The position numbers and the translations under genes were made by a program. DNA of 64,000 nt from contig JAJEHL010000049.1 in the NCBI GenBank assembly GCA_022823725.1, forward strand, positions 390,128 to 454,127, written 5' to 3'. The DNA comes from Candidatus Latescibacterota bacterium (lineage in GTDB: Bacteria > Latescibacterota > UBA2968). Below the pieces are notes generated by a model. That model saw only the letters and a list, made by a program, of their open reading frames with translations, was not told the origin of the DNA and did no database searches. Each line of letters starts with the position of its first letter. Within the stretch, counting starts at the first letter, position 1. This document shows, one piece after another, positions 1 through 8,449 of the stretch.

Positions 1-1
1 T

Positions 2-622
2 TCGGCTGTGAAACAGTATTCACTGCCGGATTATTGTTTTACGTTTTTGGGCTTTATCGGGCTTGCGACCCCCAATTTTTTACTCGCGCTCGTTTTTATG
101 TACATCGGGTATTCCGTGTTTGGGGTGAGCGCGGGAGGGCTGTTTTCTCCGGAATATCAGAATGCGGTGTGGTCTTTTGGCAAATTTCTCGATTTGCTCG
201 GGCATTTGTGGATTCCGGTGATTGTGATTGGCACGTCGGGTACGGCGGGATTGATACGGGTGATGCGGGGCAATTTGCTGGATGAATTGCGGAAGCAATA
301 CGTGATGACTGCCCGCGCCAAAGGCGTGCGCTACTGGGTGTTGCTGATGCGGTATCCGGTGCGCGTTGCGCTCAATCCGCTCGTCAGTACTGTGGGATGG
401 GTTTTGCCGGGCATTGTGTCTGGGGCGACGATTACGTCGGTGGTGTTGGGATTGCCGACAACGGGACCGCTGTTGTTGCGCGCGCTTATGAATCAGGATA
501 TGTATTTGGCGGGCAGTATGGTGATGATGTTGAGTCTTTTGACGCTTGTCGGTACGCTCATTTCAGACATTTTGTTGTTGTGGCTCGATCCGCGCATTCG
601 CTATGAAGAGGGGGAGCATTAG
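2..622 (+). CDS. ABC transporter permease, DppB/OppB type (5' partial)
   Basis: Inner-membrane permease of a dipeptide/oligopeptide ABC importer. The reading frame is open from the first bases of the window, so the N-terminus with the first membrane segment lies upstream. About 206 residues are visible, with four or five hydrophobic segments. The cytoplasmic EAA loop that contacts the ATPase is clear (VMTARAKGVRYWVLLMRYPV, about residues 100-120), followed by the family's typical end, DPRIRYEEG. It runs directly into the second permease (stop TAG, then ATG). The substrate-binding protein is not in the window, so the true substrate (peptide, opine, nickel or sugar acid) cannot be told. Confidence 0.93.
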   Translation, partial: SAVKQYSLPDYCFTFLGFIGLATPNFLLALVFMYIGYSVFGVSAGGLFSPEYQNAVWSFGKFLDLLGHLWIPVIVIGTSGTAGLIRVMRGNLLDELRKQYVMTARAKGVRYWVLLMRYPVRVALNPLVSTVGWVLPGIVSGATITSVVLGLPTTGPLLLRALMNQDMYLAGSMVMMLSLLTLVGTLISDILLLWLDPRIRYEEGEH

Positions 623-1759
623 ATGGCTGTGCCTAGACGTGAAGAGGTGGTTGAGCAAGATGTGCAGACCGGGGAAACGGAGGCTTATGCCGCGTCTCAG
701 TGGCAGTTGATGTGGTGGAAGTTTCGCAAGCACCACCTGGCAATGGCTGCGGGGATGGTTATTGTCGCGCTTTATGTGGTGGCTGTATTTTGCGAGTTTT
801 TGGCGCCTTATACGCTCAATCATCGGCAGGTTGCCTACGCGTTTGCTCCGCCTCAGCGTTTGCAATTTGTGTCGGATGAGGGGGTGCATTTCTGGCCGTT
901 TGTGTATGGGATTAAGGGCGTGCGGCATCCGGAAACGCTTCGGAAATTCTACATAGAAGATCGCTCGCAACGATATGCCGTGCGCTTGTTTGTGCGGGGC
1001 GCGCCCTATCGGTTCTGGGGCTTGTTTGAGACGGATGTCCATCTTTTTGGCGTTGATGAAGGGGGCACACTTTTTTTGTTGGGGACGGATCATCTCGGGC
1101 GGGATTTGCTTTCGCGGATTATTTACGGTTCGCGCATTTCGCTGACGATAGGGCTGGTGGGGGTGACACTGAGTTTTGTGTTTGGTCTGGTGATCGGCGT
1201 GGTGTCCGGGTACTACGGGGGTTGGATCGACAATCTCATTCAGCGCGGGATTGAGATTCTCAGGTCGTTTCCGTCTATTCCGCTGTGGATGGCTCTGGCT
1301 GCGGCACTGCCTTCGTCGTGGTCGCCTTTGCAGATCTATATGGGTATTACAGTTGTGTTGTCTTTTATTGGGTGGACGGGTTTGGCGCGGCAGGTGCGCG
1401 GGAAAATTTTGTCGTTGCGCGAAGAGGATTTTGCTACTGCTGCGCTGCTCGCTGGCGCGAGTCGCTGGCGGATTATGACGCGGCATCTGTTGCCTTCGTT
1501 TATGAGCCATATTATCGTGAGTTTGACGCTCGCTGTGCCGGGCATGATATTGGGCGAGACATCGCTGAGTTTTCTCGGTCTTGGGTTGCGTCCTCCGGTG
1601 ACGAGTTGGGGCGTGTTGCTCAAAGAGGCGCAAAATGTTCAGGCTGTGGCTTTTCAGCCGTGGCTTTTGACGCCTGTGATCTTTGTAATTATTACTGTAC
1701 TCGCATTTAATTTTATCGGCGACGGTCTGCGCGACGCTGCCGATCCTTATTCACGTTAG
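623..1759 (+). CDS. ABC transporter permease, DppC/OppC type
   Basis: Second permease subunit of the same importer, 378 residues. The first membrane segment is at about 33-58. It is followed by a long extracytoplasmic insert of about 110 residues before the conserved GTDHLGRDLLSRIIYGSRIS block and the remaining membrane segments. The EAA loop (ATAALLAGASRWRIMTRHLL) and the signature ETSLSFLGLGLRPPVTSWG are intact. The length exceeds the usual ~300 residues because of that insert, which is known in a subset of OppC-like proteins. The start is the ATG immediately after the upstream stop codon, so the two are surely co-translated. Confidence 0.95.
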   Translation: MAVPRREEVVEQDVQTGETEAYAASQWQLMWWKFRKHHLAMAAGMVIVALYVVAVFCEFLAPYTLNHRQVAYAFAPPQRLQFVSDEGVHFWPFVYGIKGVRHPETLRKFYIEDRSQRYAVRLFVRGAPYRFWGLFETDVHLFGVDEGGTLFLLGTDHLGRDLLSRIIYGSRISLTIGLVGVTLSFVFGLVIGVVSGYYGGWIDNLIQRGIEILRSFPSIPLWMALAAALPSSWSPLQIYMGITVVLSFIGWTGLARQVRGKILSLREEDFATAALLAGASRWRIMTRHLLPSFMSHIIVSLTLAVPGMILGETSLSFLGLGLRPPVTSWGVLLKEAQNVQAVAFQPWLLTPVIFVIITVLAFNFIGDGLRDAADPYSR

Positions 1760-1771
1760 GGGATTAGACTT

Positions 1772-2524
1772 ATGGAACTTCGACAGAATCGGGTGAAACA
1801 CAAGTTGCGACGCGGCGAACAGGTGTATGTCGCCAGTGGATTTACGCACGCGGATGATATCGACGCATTTGGGCCTGCGGGTTTTGATGGGATATGGATT
1901 GAGGGTGAGCACGGTCCTATGGTTTTTGACGAGTTGGGCAATCTCACGCGCGCCTGTGATTTGTGGGGCATGACGTCGATTGTGCGCGTGAATCGCAACG
2001 ATCAGACGCTTATTTATCGCACGCTGGACAGGGGGGCGCAGGGTATTGTGGTGCCGCATGTGAATACGCGCGAAGAAGCGGAAAATGTCGTGGGGGGCGG
2101 GCGGTTTGCGCCTATTGGTCAGCGCGGTATGTTCACGAGCCGGCAGGGGTATGGGGTTGCGGATTATTTTGCGAAGGCGAATGACGAGGTGTTGCTCACC
2201 ATTTTGATTGAAGATATCGTCGCGGTGGAGAATTTGGATGAAATTCTGACTGTGGATCAGATCGATGTATTTTTTGTCGCGCCTTCAGATCTGGGGGCGT
2301 CGATGGGATATATTGACGATTTGGAAAATAAAGTGGTGCAAAAGACGATTGATGACGCGCTTGCAAAGATTACCGCATCGGGGCGCGTAGCGGGTACGAT
2401 GACTTCTCCGGACAATGTTGGAAAATTTTCCGCTGCCGGGGTGCAGATGATGCTGGTGAATAGCACCGGGTGGCTACAAGAGGGTGCAAAGGCGTTTATG
2501 GCGCGTGCAAAAGAGGCCGTGTGA
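1772..2524 (+). CDS. HpcH/HpaI family aldolase
   Basis: Predicted metal-dependent class II pyruvate aldolase, 250 residues, the usual length. This family cleaves 2-keto-3-deoxy sugar acids or 4-hydroxy-2-ketoacids to pyruvate plus an aldehyde. Family features are visible: IEGEHGP at 43-49, the phosphate/carboxylate-binding stretch VPHVNTREEAENVV, PIGQRGM, and the metal-ligand regions ILIEDIVAVENLDEI and DVFFVAPSDLGASMG. It sits between permease and ATPase genes of one ABC operon, which suggests that the imported compound or its product is the aldolase substrate. The exact substrate is not predictable from sequence. Confidence 0.9.
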   Translation: MELRQNRVKHKLRRGEQVYVASGFTHADDIDAFGPAGFDGIWIEGEHGPMVFDELGNLTRACDLWGMTSIVRVNRNDQTLIYRTLDRGAQGIVVPHVNTREEAENVVGGGRFAPIGQRGMFTSRQGYGVADYFAKANDEVLLTILIEDIVAVENLDEILTVDQIDVFFVAPSDLGASMGYIDDLENKVVQKTIDDALAKITASGRVAGTMTSPDNVGKFSAAGVQMMLVNSTGWLQEGAKAFMARAKEAV

Positions 2525-2525
2525 T

Positions 2526-3533
2526 TTGGACAAGGTGTTGACCATAAATAATTTGAAGACGCACTTTTTTCTCGATGAGGGAACGGTGCGCGCTGTGGAT
2601 GGCGTGACAATGGATATTCCCCGGGGAAAGACGGTGGGGATTGTGGGGGAGAGTGGGTGCGGGAAGAGTGTGACGGCTTTTTCGGCATTGCGCCTGGTGT
2701 CATCGCCCGGGCGGATTGTGGCGGGGGAGATTGTTTTGCACCGTCCAGACCGCGAGATCTATTTGACGGACCTGGACGAGGAGGGCGAGGATATTCGCGC
2801 GATCCGCGGGCACGAAATTGCGATGATTTTTCAGGAGCCGATGACGTCGCTGAGTCCGGTGCATACGGTGGGTTTTCAAATTGTTGAGGCGATTCGGTTA
2901 CACCTCAATTTGCGGGGCGAAGAAGCGCGGTCAATCGCTGTAAATATGCTGGATCGGGTTGGGATTCCAGATGCGGATCGGCGGTTTGCACAATATCCGC
3001 ACGAGATGAGCGGCGGGATGCGACAGCGCGTGATGATTGCGATGGCGCTTTCGTGCCGTCCGGCACTGTTGATTGCCGATGAACCCACGACGGCATTAGA
3101 TGTCACTATTCAAGCGCAGATACTGGACTTGATGCGCGATTTGCAAGATGAATTTCAGATGTCGATTATGCTGATTACACACGATTTGGGTGTGGTCGCA
3201 GAGATGTCAGATGAGGTTGCTGTGATGTATATGGGGCGCATTGTGGAGCACGCGGCGACAGAAGAGATTTTTGAAAATCCCAAACATCCCTATACGCAGG
3301 CGCTGATGGAATCTATCCCGGGAATGAGCAGGCAGAGAAAGACGCGGTTGCAGACGATCAGGGGGTCCGTGCCCGATCCCTATACGCAATTGCAGGGGTG
3401 TCCTTTTTATCCGCGATGTGAAGTGGCGCAGGACGGGGTGTGCAATACGGGCGATAGGCCGGAATTGCTCGCTGTTGGGGATGGACATGAGGCTGCGTGT
3501 GTGATGTATGGAGAGGATCTGCGCGATGCGTGA
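2526..3533 (+). CDS. ABC transporter ATP-binding protein, DppD/OppD type
   Basis: Cytoplasmic ATPase of the dipeptide-type importer, 335 residues. Walker A GESGCGKS, signature MSGGMRQRV, Walker [13 protein letters not shown] and the H-loop THDLG are all present. The C-terminal oligopeptide-transporter extension carries the Cys pair region [18 protein letters not shown] chose the TTG at 2526 because AAAGAGG lies eight bases upstream and the conserved domain starts right after it. The frame stays open upstream to 2484, but that part overlaps the aldolase. GTG at 2535 is the other possible start. Confidence 0.93.
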   Translation: MDKVLTINNLKTHFFLDEGTVRAVDGVTMDIPRGKTVGIVGESGCGKSVTAFSALRLVSSPGRIVAGEIVLHRPDREIYLTDLDEEGEDIRAIRGHEIAMIFQEPMTSLSPVHTVGFQIVEAIRLHLNLRGEEARSIAVNMLDRVGIPDADRRFAQYPHEMSGGMRQRVMIAMALSCRPALLIADEPTTALDVTIQAQILDLMRDLQDEFQMSIMLITHDLGVVAEMSDEVAVMYMGRIVEHAATEEIFENPKHPYTQALMESIPGMSRQRKTRLQTIRGSVPDPYTQLQGCPFYPRCEVAQDGVCNTGDRPELLAVGDGHEAACVMYGEDLRDA

Positions 3534-4539
3534 ACAGAACGCCCTGTTGCGGGTGCGCGATTTGAGAAAGCACTTTCCCATTACGCGCGGTTTTTTTAAT
3601 ACGGTTGTCGGGCAGGTCAAAGCCGTAGATGGCGTAAGTTTTGATTTGTTTGAGGGCGAGTGTCTGGGGCTGGTTGGGGAAAGTGGATCGGGCAAAACAA
3701 CGGTTGGACGCACGATTTTGCGGGCGATAGCGCCCACGGATGGCGAGGTGTGGTTTCGCAAGGATAGCGAGGAGGTCGATGTTGCACGGGCACCCCACGA
3801 TGTGCTCAAGTCGCTGCGCCGGGATATGCAGATGATTTTTCAAGATCCCTACGCTTCTTTGAATCCGCGTATGACAGTGCTCGATATTATTGGTGAACCG
3901 CTGCTGGTCAATGGGGTCGCAGAGCGCCGCGAACGGGAGACGCGGGTGCGGGAATTACTCGCTCAGGTGGGGTTGAATCCCCATTTTTTGCGGCGGTATC
4001 CACACGCTTTTAGTGGAGGGCAGCGGCAGCGTATTGGCATTGCGAGGGCACTGGCATTGCATCCCAGGTTGATTGTGGCGGATGAACCCGTTTCCGCGCT
4101 GGATGTCTCTGTGCAGGCGCAGGTGCTGAATCTGCTTCAAGAATTGCAAGAAAAATTTGGGTTGACCTATTTGTTTGTCGCACACGATTTGAGTGTGGTG
4201 CGCCATATTTCCGATCGCGTGGCGGTGATGTATGTGGGTAAGATTGTGGAATTGGCATCGGTTGATCAGCTTTTTCACAGTCCGGCGCATCCCTATACCG
4301 AGGCACTTTTATCGGCGGTGCCCAATCCAAATCCCAAACGCAAGAAGAAGCGCGTTTTGTTGTCTGGCGAGGTGGCGGATCCCGGGAATACGCCTCCGGG
4401 ATGCGCGTTTCATCCGCGCTGTCCTTATGCTGAGGATCAATGTAAGGAGGAAGTTCCCGAATTGCGCGAGATCGCGCCAGGGCATGCGGTGCGCTGTCAT
4501 TTGAGCGATGTATTGCAGTTGGAAGGTATGACGGGTTAG
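3526..4539 (+). CDS. ABC transporter ATP-binding protein, DppF/OppF type
   Basis: Second ATPase of the importer, 337 residues. Walker A GESGSGKT, signature [15 protein letters not shown], Walker [13 protein letters not shown] and the C-terminal [17 protein letters not shown] block identify the family. The start at ATG 3526 is preferred over 3508 because GGAGAGG lies nine bases upstream. It overlaps the end of the DppD-like gene by eight bases, so translation is coupled. With the upstream genes it completes a two-permease, two-ATPase Opp/Dpp importer lacking only its binding protein in this window. Confidence 0.94.
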   Translation: MREQNALLRVRDLRKHFPITRGFFNTVVGQVKAVDGVSFDLFEGECLGLVGESGSGKTTVGRTILRAIAPTDGEVWFRKDSEEVDVARAPHDVLKSLRRDMQMIFQDPYASLNPRMTVLDIIGEPLLVNGVAERRERETRVRELLAQVGLNPHFLRRYPHAFSGGQRQRIGIARALALHPRLIVADEPVSALDVSVQAQVLNLLQELQEKFGLTYLFVAHDLSVVRHISDRVAVMYVGKIVELASVDQLFHSPAHPYTEALLSAVPNPNPKRKKKRVLLSGEVADPGNTPPGCAFHPRCPYAEDQCKEEVPELREIAPGHAVRCHLSDVLQLEGMTG

Positions 4540-4584
4540 GGCAGACCCGTGAATCTGCTCATCATTAGTAATAAGGAGAAAGAG

Positions 4585-4971
4585 ATGAAGATTGAACACA
4601 TTGCTTTTGTGGTTGATGATCCCGATGTGGTGGCAAAGTGGTATTGCGATAACCTGGGCATGCGCATTGTGCGCCAGGGACCACCGCCTATTAAGATGAC
4701 GTTTGTGGCGGATTCGGAGGGTGAGACGATGTACGAGCTTTATCATCAGCCAGAAGTGGAGACGCCGGATTATGCTTCAATGCACCATCTGGCACTGCAT
4801 TTTGCTTATGCGACCGAGGATATCGAGGCCGATTTTGCGCGTTTGAAAGCCGCGGGTGCAACGGTTGTGCAGGAACCCACGCCTACGGATGCGGGTGATA
4901 CGCTGGCGATGCTGCGCGATCCCTGGGGCGTTTGTGTACAACTGGTGCATCGCAAAGAGAAGATGCTCTAA
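4585..4971 (+). CDS. VOC superfamily (glyoxalase/dioxygenase-like) protein
   Basis: Small metalloenzyme-like protein, 128 residues, of the vicinal oxygen chelate fold (two beta-alpha-beta-beta-beta modules). It begins with KIEHIAFVVDDPDVVAKWY and carries candidate ligands in MYELYH and MHHLALHF. The last usual ligand, a Glu in the final strand, appears as Gln (VCVQLVH), so metal chemistry may differ from glyoxalase I. The start is the ATG behind AAGGAGAAAGAG; a GTG 36 bases upstream is less likely. It is the last gene of the ABC/aldolase operon and is followed by a terminator. It may isomerise or cleave a product of the imported compound. Confidence 0.85.
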   Translation: MKIEHIAFVVDDPDVVAKWYCDNLGMRIVRQGPPPIKMTFVADSEGETMYELYHQPEVETPDYASMHHLALHFAYATEDIEADFARLKAAGATVVQEPTPTDAGDTLAMLRDPWGVCVQLVHRKEKML

Positions 4972-5010
4972 AGGTCGTGGATCGGAAGACAAGGAGAAGC
5001 TGGGGACAAG

Positions 5011-5036
5011 CCTCCGTATTTTACGGAGGTTTTGTT
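5011..5036 (+). terminator. Rho-independent terminator of the ABC/aldolase operon
   Basis: CCTCCGTA (5011-5018) and TACGGAGG (5022-5029) form an 8-bp stem with a TTT loop, followed by TTTTGTTTT. It lies 40 bases after the VOC gene. There is no T-run on the other side, so it stops plus-strand transcripts only. Confidence 0.85.
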
Positions 5037-5039
5037 TTA

Positions 5040-6374
5040 TCATTTATTTGCCCCGACTTTGACCACTGCGGCCCAGTAGCCTTTTTTTTGCGGGGTCATC
5101 AGTCGCAGGTCGTGGGTAGGTGTGACGATTTCTTCGTCCAGCCACACGCTCTGGCGAATGTCCAGCCAGTGTATGTGGAGTTTTTTTCTTTTTGCCGCTT
5201 CCACATTCAGCAGGACATTGCCGCCATTGGGAAAAAAGAGGGCGTACTCGACGCCGGGGTTGGCCGTGCAGTAGGCTTCGTTGGGGTCGCATTCGCCGAG
5301 TAGATCATTATGGGGCGTGCAGGTGAAAATATCTATCTCGGCGGCGAGGCTGCGCAGGGAACGGATATGGGCCTGGGCGATTGCTCCCAGCCCCAGCCCG
5401 GAAGGTGGGCGGTGGAAGCGCGCGGAGGCCAGGCCACCAAAGATGTTGCGCCAGAAGCGTTCTTGACCATCGCGATCGCTGCCGTAGGGACCGCTACTGG
5501 CGCCGTAAACCTTGACGCTGTTCATCGGGCGGGGCTGACCAGAGGCGATGATCTGCTGGCGGATGTATTGCGCGTTTTCCCAGTGCTCGCTGCCGGCGCG
5601 ATGGTTGTTTTGCGAGAGGTCGCAAAAGCTGTACAGTTCCGGGTGATCAAGGGTGTGGCGGTGCTGCTCGGATTGCAGGTCCCAGGCGTCCCACATCTCG
5701 GTGGTCTGGACGCTGAGGTCACCGGCTTGATCCTTTATATAGAGTGCCCAGTACCGACCCCATTCAGGCGACTCATTGGTCTCGTTGTCCATGCAGTAGA
5801 TTACGTTGGGATAGGGGAGGGTGCGGGCGAGCAATTCACGGACTTGGGCGTGCTGGTATTTGAGTAATAGTGCGTTGTTTTTTAGGGCGGGGACGGTGCG
5901 GAAGAAGGCGCTTTCCCGACGTCCGGGATGGGAATCAATCTTTTCCTTCAAGTCAGACTCTTCGGCGGTGTAATTGCGGTTGTTTTTGGGGTTGTAGGGA
6001 TTGTCCTGCCAGGGGTCACGGGCGTAGTCGAAGCGGTCCCACAGTTCGATCTGGAGGATGATATCGCGCTCGGCGCACAGCGCGAGGAAGTGTTCGAAGC
6101 GGTTCCAGTAAATCTGACCGGGTTGCGCCAGGTCGTAGAGACCCGTCCCGGCGTCGCGCTCGAAGGGCCAGACATCGCCTTCGTCGCGGCTGGACATGGT
6201 GCAGCGGACATAATTTCCCCCAACTGTGTGCAGGAGGTCGAGATGAGCTTCTATTTCGGCAATCTGAAAGAGATTGTCTTCGACGCTGCCGCCTAAAAGC
6301 AGGATGGGCCTGCCCTTATATTGCCAGTAGAAGGGGTTGCTCTGATAGGGTTGGATGCGGTCGGAAGTGGTCAT
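5040..6374 (-). CDS. Glycoside-hydrolase-like TIM-barrel protein
   Basis: Protein of 444 residues resembling the DUF4038/GH5-like hydrolases. It opens with NPFYWQYKGRPILLLGGSVE, the family's typical first strand, and continues as a (beta/alpha)8 barrel. MDNETNESPEWGRYW carries an Asn-Glu pair suited to the acid/base position of clan GH-A; a nucleophile cannot be assigned by eye. The C-terminal part after about residue 350 looks like a small beta domain. No signal peptide is visible, so it probably acts in the cytoplasm on short oligosaccharides. It is a single-gene unit with its own promoter. Confidence 0.7.
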   Translation of the reverse strand: MTTSDRIQPYQSNPFYWQYKGRPILLLGGSVEDNLFQIAEIEAHLDLLHTVGGNYVRCTMSSRDEGDVWPFERDAGTGLYDLAQPGQIYWNRFEHFLALCAERDIILQIELWDRFDYARDPWQDNPYNPKNNRNYTAEESDLKEKIDSHPGRRESAFFRTVPALKNNALLLKYQHAQVRELLARTLPYPNVIYCMDNETNESPEWGRYWALYIKDQAGDLSVQTTEMWDAWDLQSEQHRHTLDHPELYSFCDLSQNNHRAGSEHWENAQYIRQQIIASGQPRPMNSVKVYGASSGPYGSDRDGQERFWRNIFGGLASARFHRPPSGLGLGAIAQAHIRSLRSLAAEIDIFTCTPHNDLLGECDPNEAYCTANPGVEYALFFPNGGNVLLNVEAAKRKKLHIHWLDIRQSVWLDEEIVTPTHDLRLMTPQKKGYWAAVVKVGANK

Positions 6375-6422
6375 GGTCGTTGATCTGGTATTGGGGATTG
6401 GTTGAACGGTGAATGAGAACTA

Positions 6423-6451
6423 TTTAAAACGATTTTCCAGAGTTCTGTCAA
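6423..6451 (-). promoter_or_regulatory. Sigma-70-type promoter for the hydrolase-like gene
   Basis: On the minus strand a perfect TTGACA (6451-6446) is followed by 17 bases and TTTAAA (6428-6423), about 49 bases before the ATG at 6374. Confidence 0.6.
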
Positions 6452-6506
6452 GTTGTAATATTTTTCCCTCTGTGCTCCTATCTCTGCTTGTTTTGCCGAT
6501 TTTACA

Positions 6507-6535
6507 TTGACCATCATGCCAGTTGCGTGTAGATT
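6507..6535 (+). promoter_or_regulatory. Sigma-70-type promoter for the dehydrogenase operon
   Basis: TTGACC (6507-6512), 17-base spacer, TAGATT (6530-6535), 35 bases before the ATG at 6571. It is divergent from the promoter at 6423-6451. Confidence 0.65.
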
Positions 6536-6570
6536 ATGGCCCGTTCACAATTTGGTGAGGAGGGTGTAGT

Positions 6571-7641
6571 ATGCCTGTTTTGGATGTTGAAAGGCTCGAA
6601 GGGGCCTGTACACAGGTGTTTGAAGGCGCGGGACTGGGCGCGGAAGAAGCGCGCCAGATCGCGCATTCGCTGGTGTTGTCCAATTTGATGGGGCACGATT
6701 CTCACGGCGTGATTCGCGTTGTGCAATACGTTCAGGCTCTCAGAGAAGGGCGGGTGAGTGCCGGGCAAGAGATCGCGGTTGTGCGCGAGGCCGATGCTTC
6801 GGCGGTTGTCGATGGTGGTTGGGGGTTTGGACAAACTGTTTGCCATCAGGCTATGGTGCTGGCAATGGAGAAGGCAAAACAGCGGTCGGTTGCCGTGGTC
6901 GAGCTTTTCAATAGCGGGCATATTGGGCGTTTGGGTGAATATGTGGAGGTCGCTGCTGAGGCCGAGATGATCGGTATTGTGATGTGCAATAATCACGGCG
7001 GGGGATTGCTTCAGCATCCGTTTGGGGGCATTGACGCGCGCATGTCGCCCAATCCCATTGCCGTGGGTATTCCCACGGGGGGCGATTTTCCGATTGTCGT
7101 GGATTTGACCACGAGTGTTGTCGCGGAGGGGAAGATTCGGGTGAAGCGCAATTTGGGTGAATCGCTACCCGAAGGCTGGGTTATCGATGCAGAGGGCGAT
7201 TCGACGACGGATCCGGCAAAGTTTTACGGTCCGCCCAGAGGGGCTATTTTGCCTTTTGGCGGGATTTCAGCGCATAAGGGCTACGCGCTTTCTGTGGTGG
7301 TCGATGTTTTGTCTGGCGCACTCGGTGGCGGTGGTTGTAGTCGCGAGGGCGGGTTTTCTGGTGGCAATGGGGTGTTTATCATGGCGCTGGATATTGGGGC
7401 TTTTGTCGGACGCGATCAATTTAGCGATGAGATGCAATCCTTTGTACAATTTTTGAAGAGTGCCCGGCTCGCGCCCGGGTTTGATGAAATTTTGATGCCG
7501 GGTGAGATGGAAACGCGCATGCGGCGTGAGAAAGAAGCCCATGGTGTGGATATAGATGATGAGACCTGGCGACAGATTTGCGAAACAGGACAGGCAGTTG
7601 GTATAACTTTAGCACAAGGAGGGTGGTTTGCCGAAGGATGA
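6571..7641 (+). CDS. Malate/L-lactate/ureidoglycolate dehydrogenase family (Ldh2-type)
   Basis: NAD(P)-dependent 2-hydroxyacid dehydrogenase of the Ldh2/MDG2 fold, unrelated to classical lactate dehydrogenases, 356 residues (normal length). The catalytic region GHDSHGVIR is at about 49-57, and the cofactor-binding parts NNHGGG and NPIAVGIPT are present. The substrate could be malate, lactate, sulfolactate or a sugar acid; sequence alone does not decide. It is first in a three-gene operon with a ferredoxin-NADP reductase and an FAD oxidoreductase, so the module may channel electrons from a hydroxyacid to a ferredoxin-like carrier. Confidence 0.9.
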   Translation: MPVLDVERLEGACTQVFEGAGLGAEEARQIAHSLVLSNLMGHDSHGVIRVVQYVQALREGRVSAGQEIAVVREADASAVVDGGWGFGQTVCHQAMVLAMEKAKQRSVAVVELFNSGHIGRLGEYVEVAAEAEMIGIVMCNNHGGGLLQHPFGGIDARMSPNPIAVGIPTGGDFPIVVDLTTSVVAEGKIRVKRNLGESLPEGWVIDAEGDSTTDPAKFYGPPRGAILPFGGISAHKGYALSVVVDVLSGALGGGGCSREGGFSGGNGVFIMALDIGAFVGRDQFSDEMQSFVQFLKSARLAPGFDEILMPGEMETRMRREKEAHGVDIDDETWRQICETGQAVGITLAQGGWFAEG

Positions 7642-8446
7642 ACTCAATGCCGTTGTGACACAGCGCCTCGAAGTGACCCCAGATTTGATTATTCTTCGCG
7701 TTGTGCCCGACGGCTGGGAATTGCCAGCTTTTGAGGCTGGGCAATTTGGCGTGATCGGATTGCCTCCCGAAGCACCCCGCACAGAGTATTCAGATCCTAC
7801 CGAAGATTACGAGAAGCCGCAGAGAGGCTTGATCCGACGGGCGTATTCGATTGCATCTTCTTCGGTGGCAACAGAGTACCTCGAGTTTTATATTACTCTG
7901 GTGAGATCGGGGGCGTTGACGCCCAGGTTATTCGCGCTGGAAATCGGTGACCGTCTCTGGTTGGGCCCCAAAATTACGGGCATGTTTACGCTGCAAGATG
8001 TTCCGCCGAATAAAAATGTCGTGATGGTGGCGACGGGCACGGGATTGGCGCCTTATATGAGTATGCTTCGGACTTATTTGAAAGAAAACACTGAGCGGCG
8101 CTTTGTGGTGCTGCACGGGGCGCGACATTCATGGGATTTGGGATATCGATCTGAATTGGAAGTGATGCAAGATTTATGCGATAATTTTATTTATATCCCC
8201 CAGATTAGCCGTCCGGCAAATGAGCATGTGGAATGGAGCGGATATACGGGCTATGTGCAAAATTTGTGGACAGATGGCCCGCTCGATGAGGTCTGGGGGG
8301 GACATCCAACGCCGGAAGACACGCATGTGTTTGTATGTGGTAATCCCTATATGTGCGATGATGTGACAGAAATTTTGATTTCAGAGGGTTTTAAGGAGCA
8401 CAAGCGGAGAGATCCCGGGCAGATACATATAGAACGCTACTGGTGA
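7628..8446 (+). CDS. Ferredoxin--NADP+ reductase-like flavoprotein
   Basis: FAD- and NAD(P)H-binding reductase of 272 residues, similar in layout to bacterial Fpr. The FAD-binding motif RRAYSIASS and the pyridine-nucleotide motif GTGLAPYMSMLR are present, and the chain ends in an aromatic residue (ERYW), as usual for this family. An insert at about residues 45-60 lengthens the N-terminal FAD domain. It uses a TTG start behind AAGGAGG and overlaps the end of the dehydrogenase gene by 14 bases. The role is probably electron exchange between NADPH and a ferredoxin or flavodoxin. Confidence 0.9.
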   Translation: MPKDELNAVVTQRLEVTPDLIILRVVPDGWELPAFEAGQFGVIGLPPEAPRTEYSDPTEDYEKPQRGLIRRAYSIASSSVATEYLEFYITLVRSGALTPRLFALEIGDRLWLGPKITGMFTLQDVPPNKNVVMVATGTGLAPYMSMLRTYLKENTERRFVVLHGARHSWDLGYRSELEVMQDLCDNFIYIPQISRPANEHVEWSGYTGYVQNLWTDGPLDEVWGGHPTPEDTHVFVCGNPYMCDDVTEILISEGFKEHKRRDPGQIHIERYW

Positions 8447-8449
8447 GAT

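Noticed and set aside
563..1633. 356-codon open frame on the minus strand opposite the DppC-like gene
   Set aside because: Composition is the Arg/His/Pro-rich kind produced by reading a G+C-rich gene backwards; the plus strand holds a clear permease.
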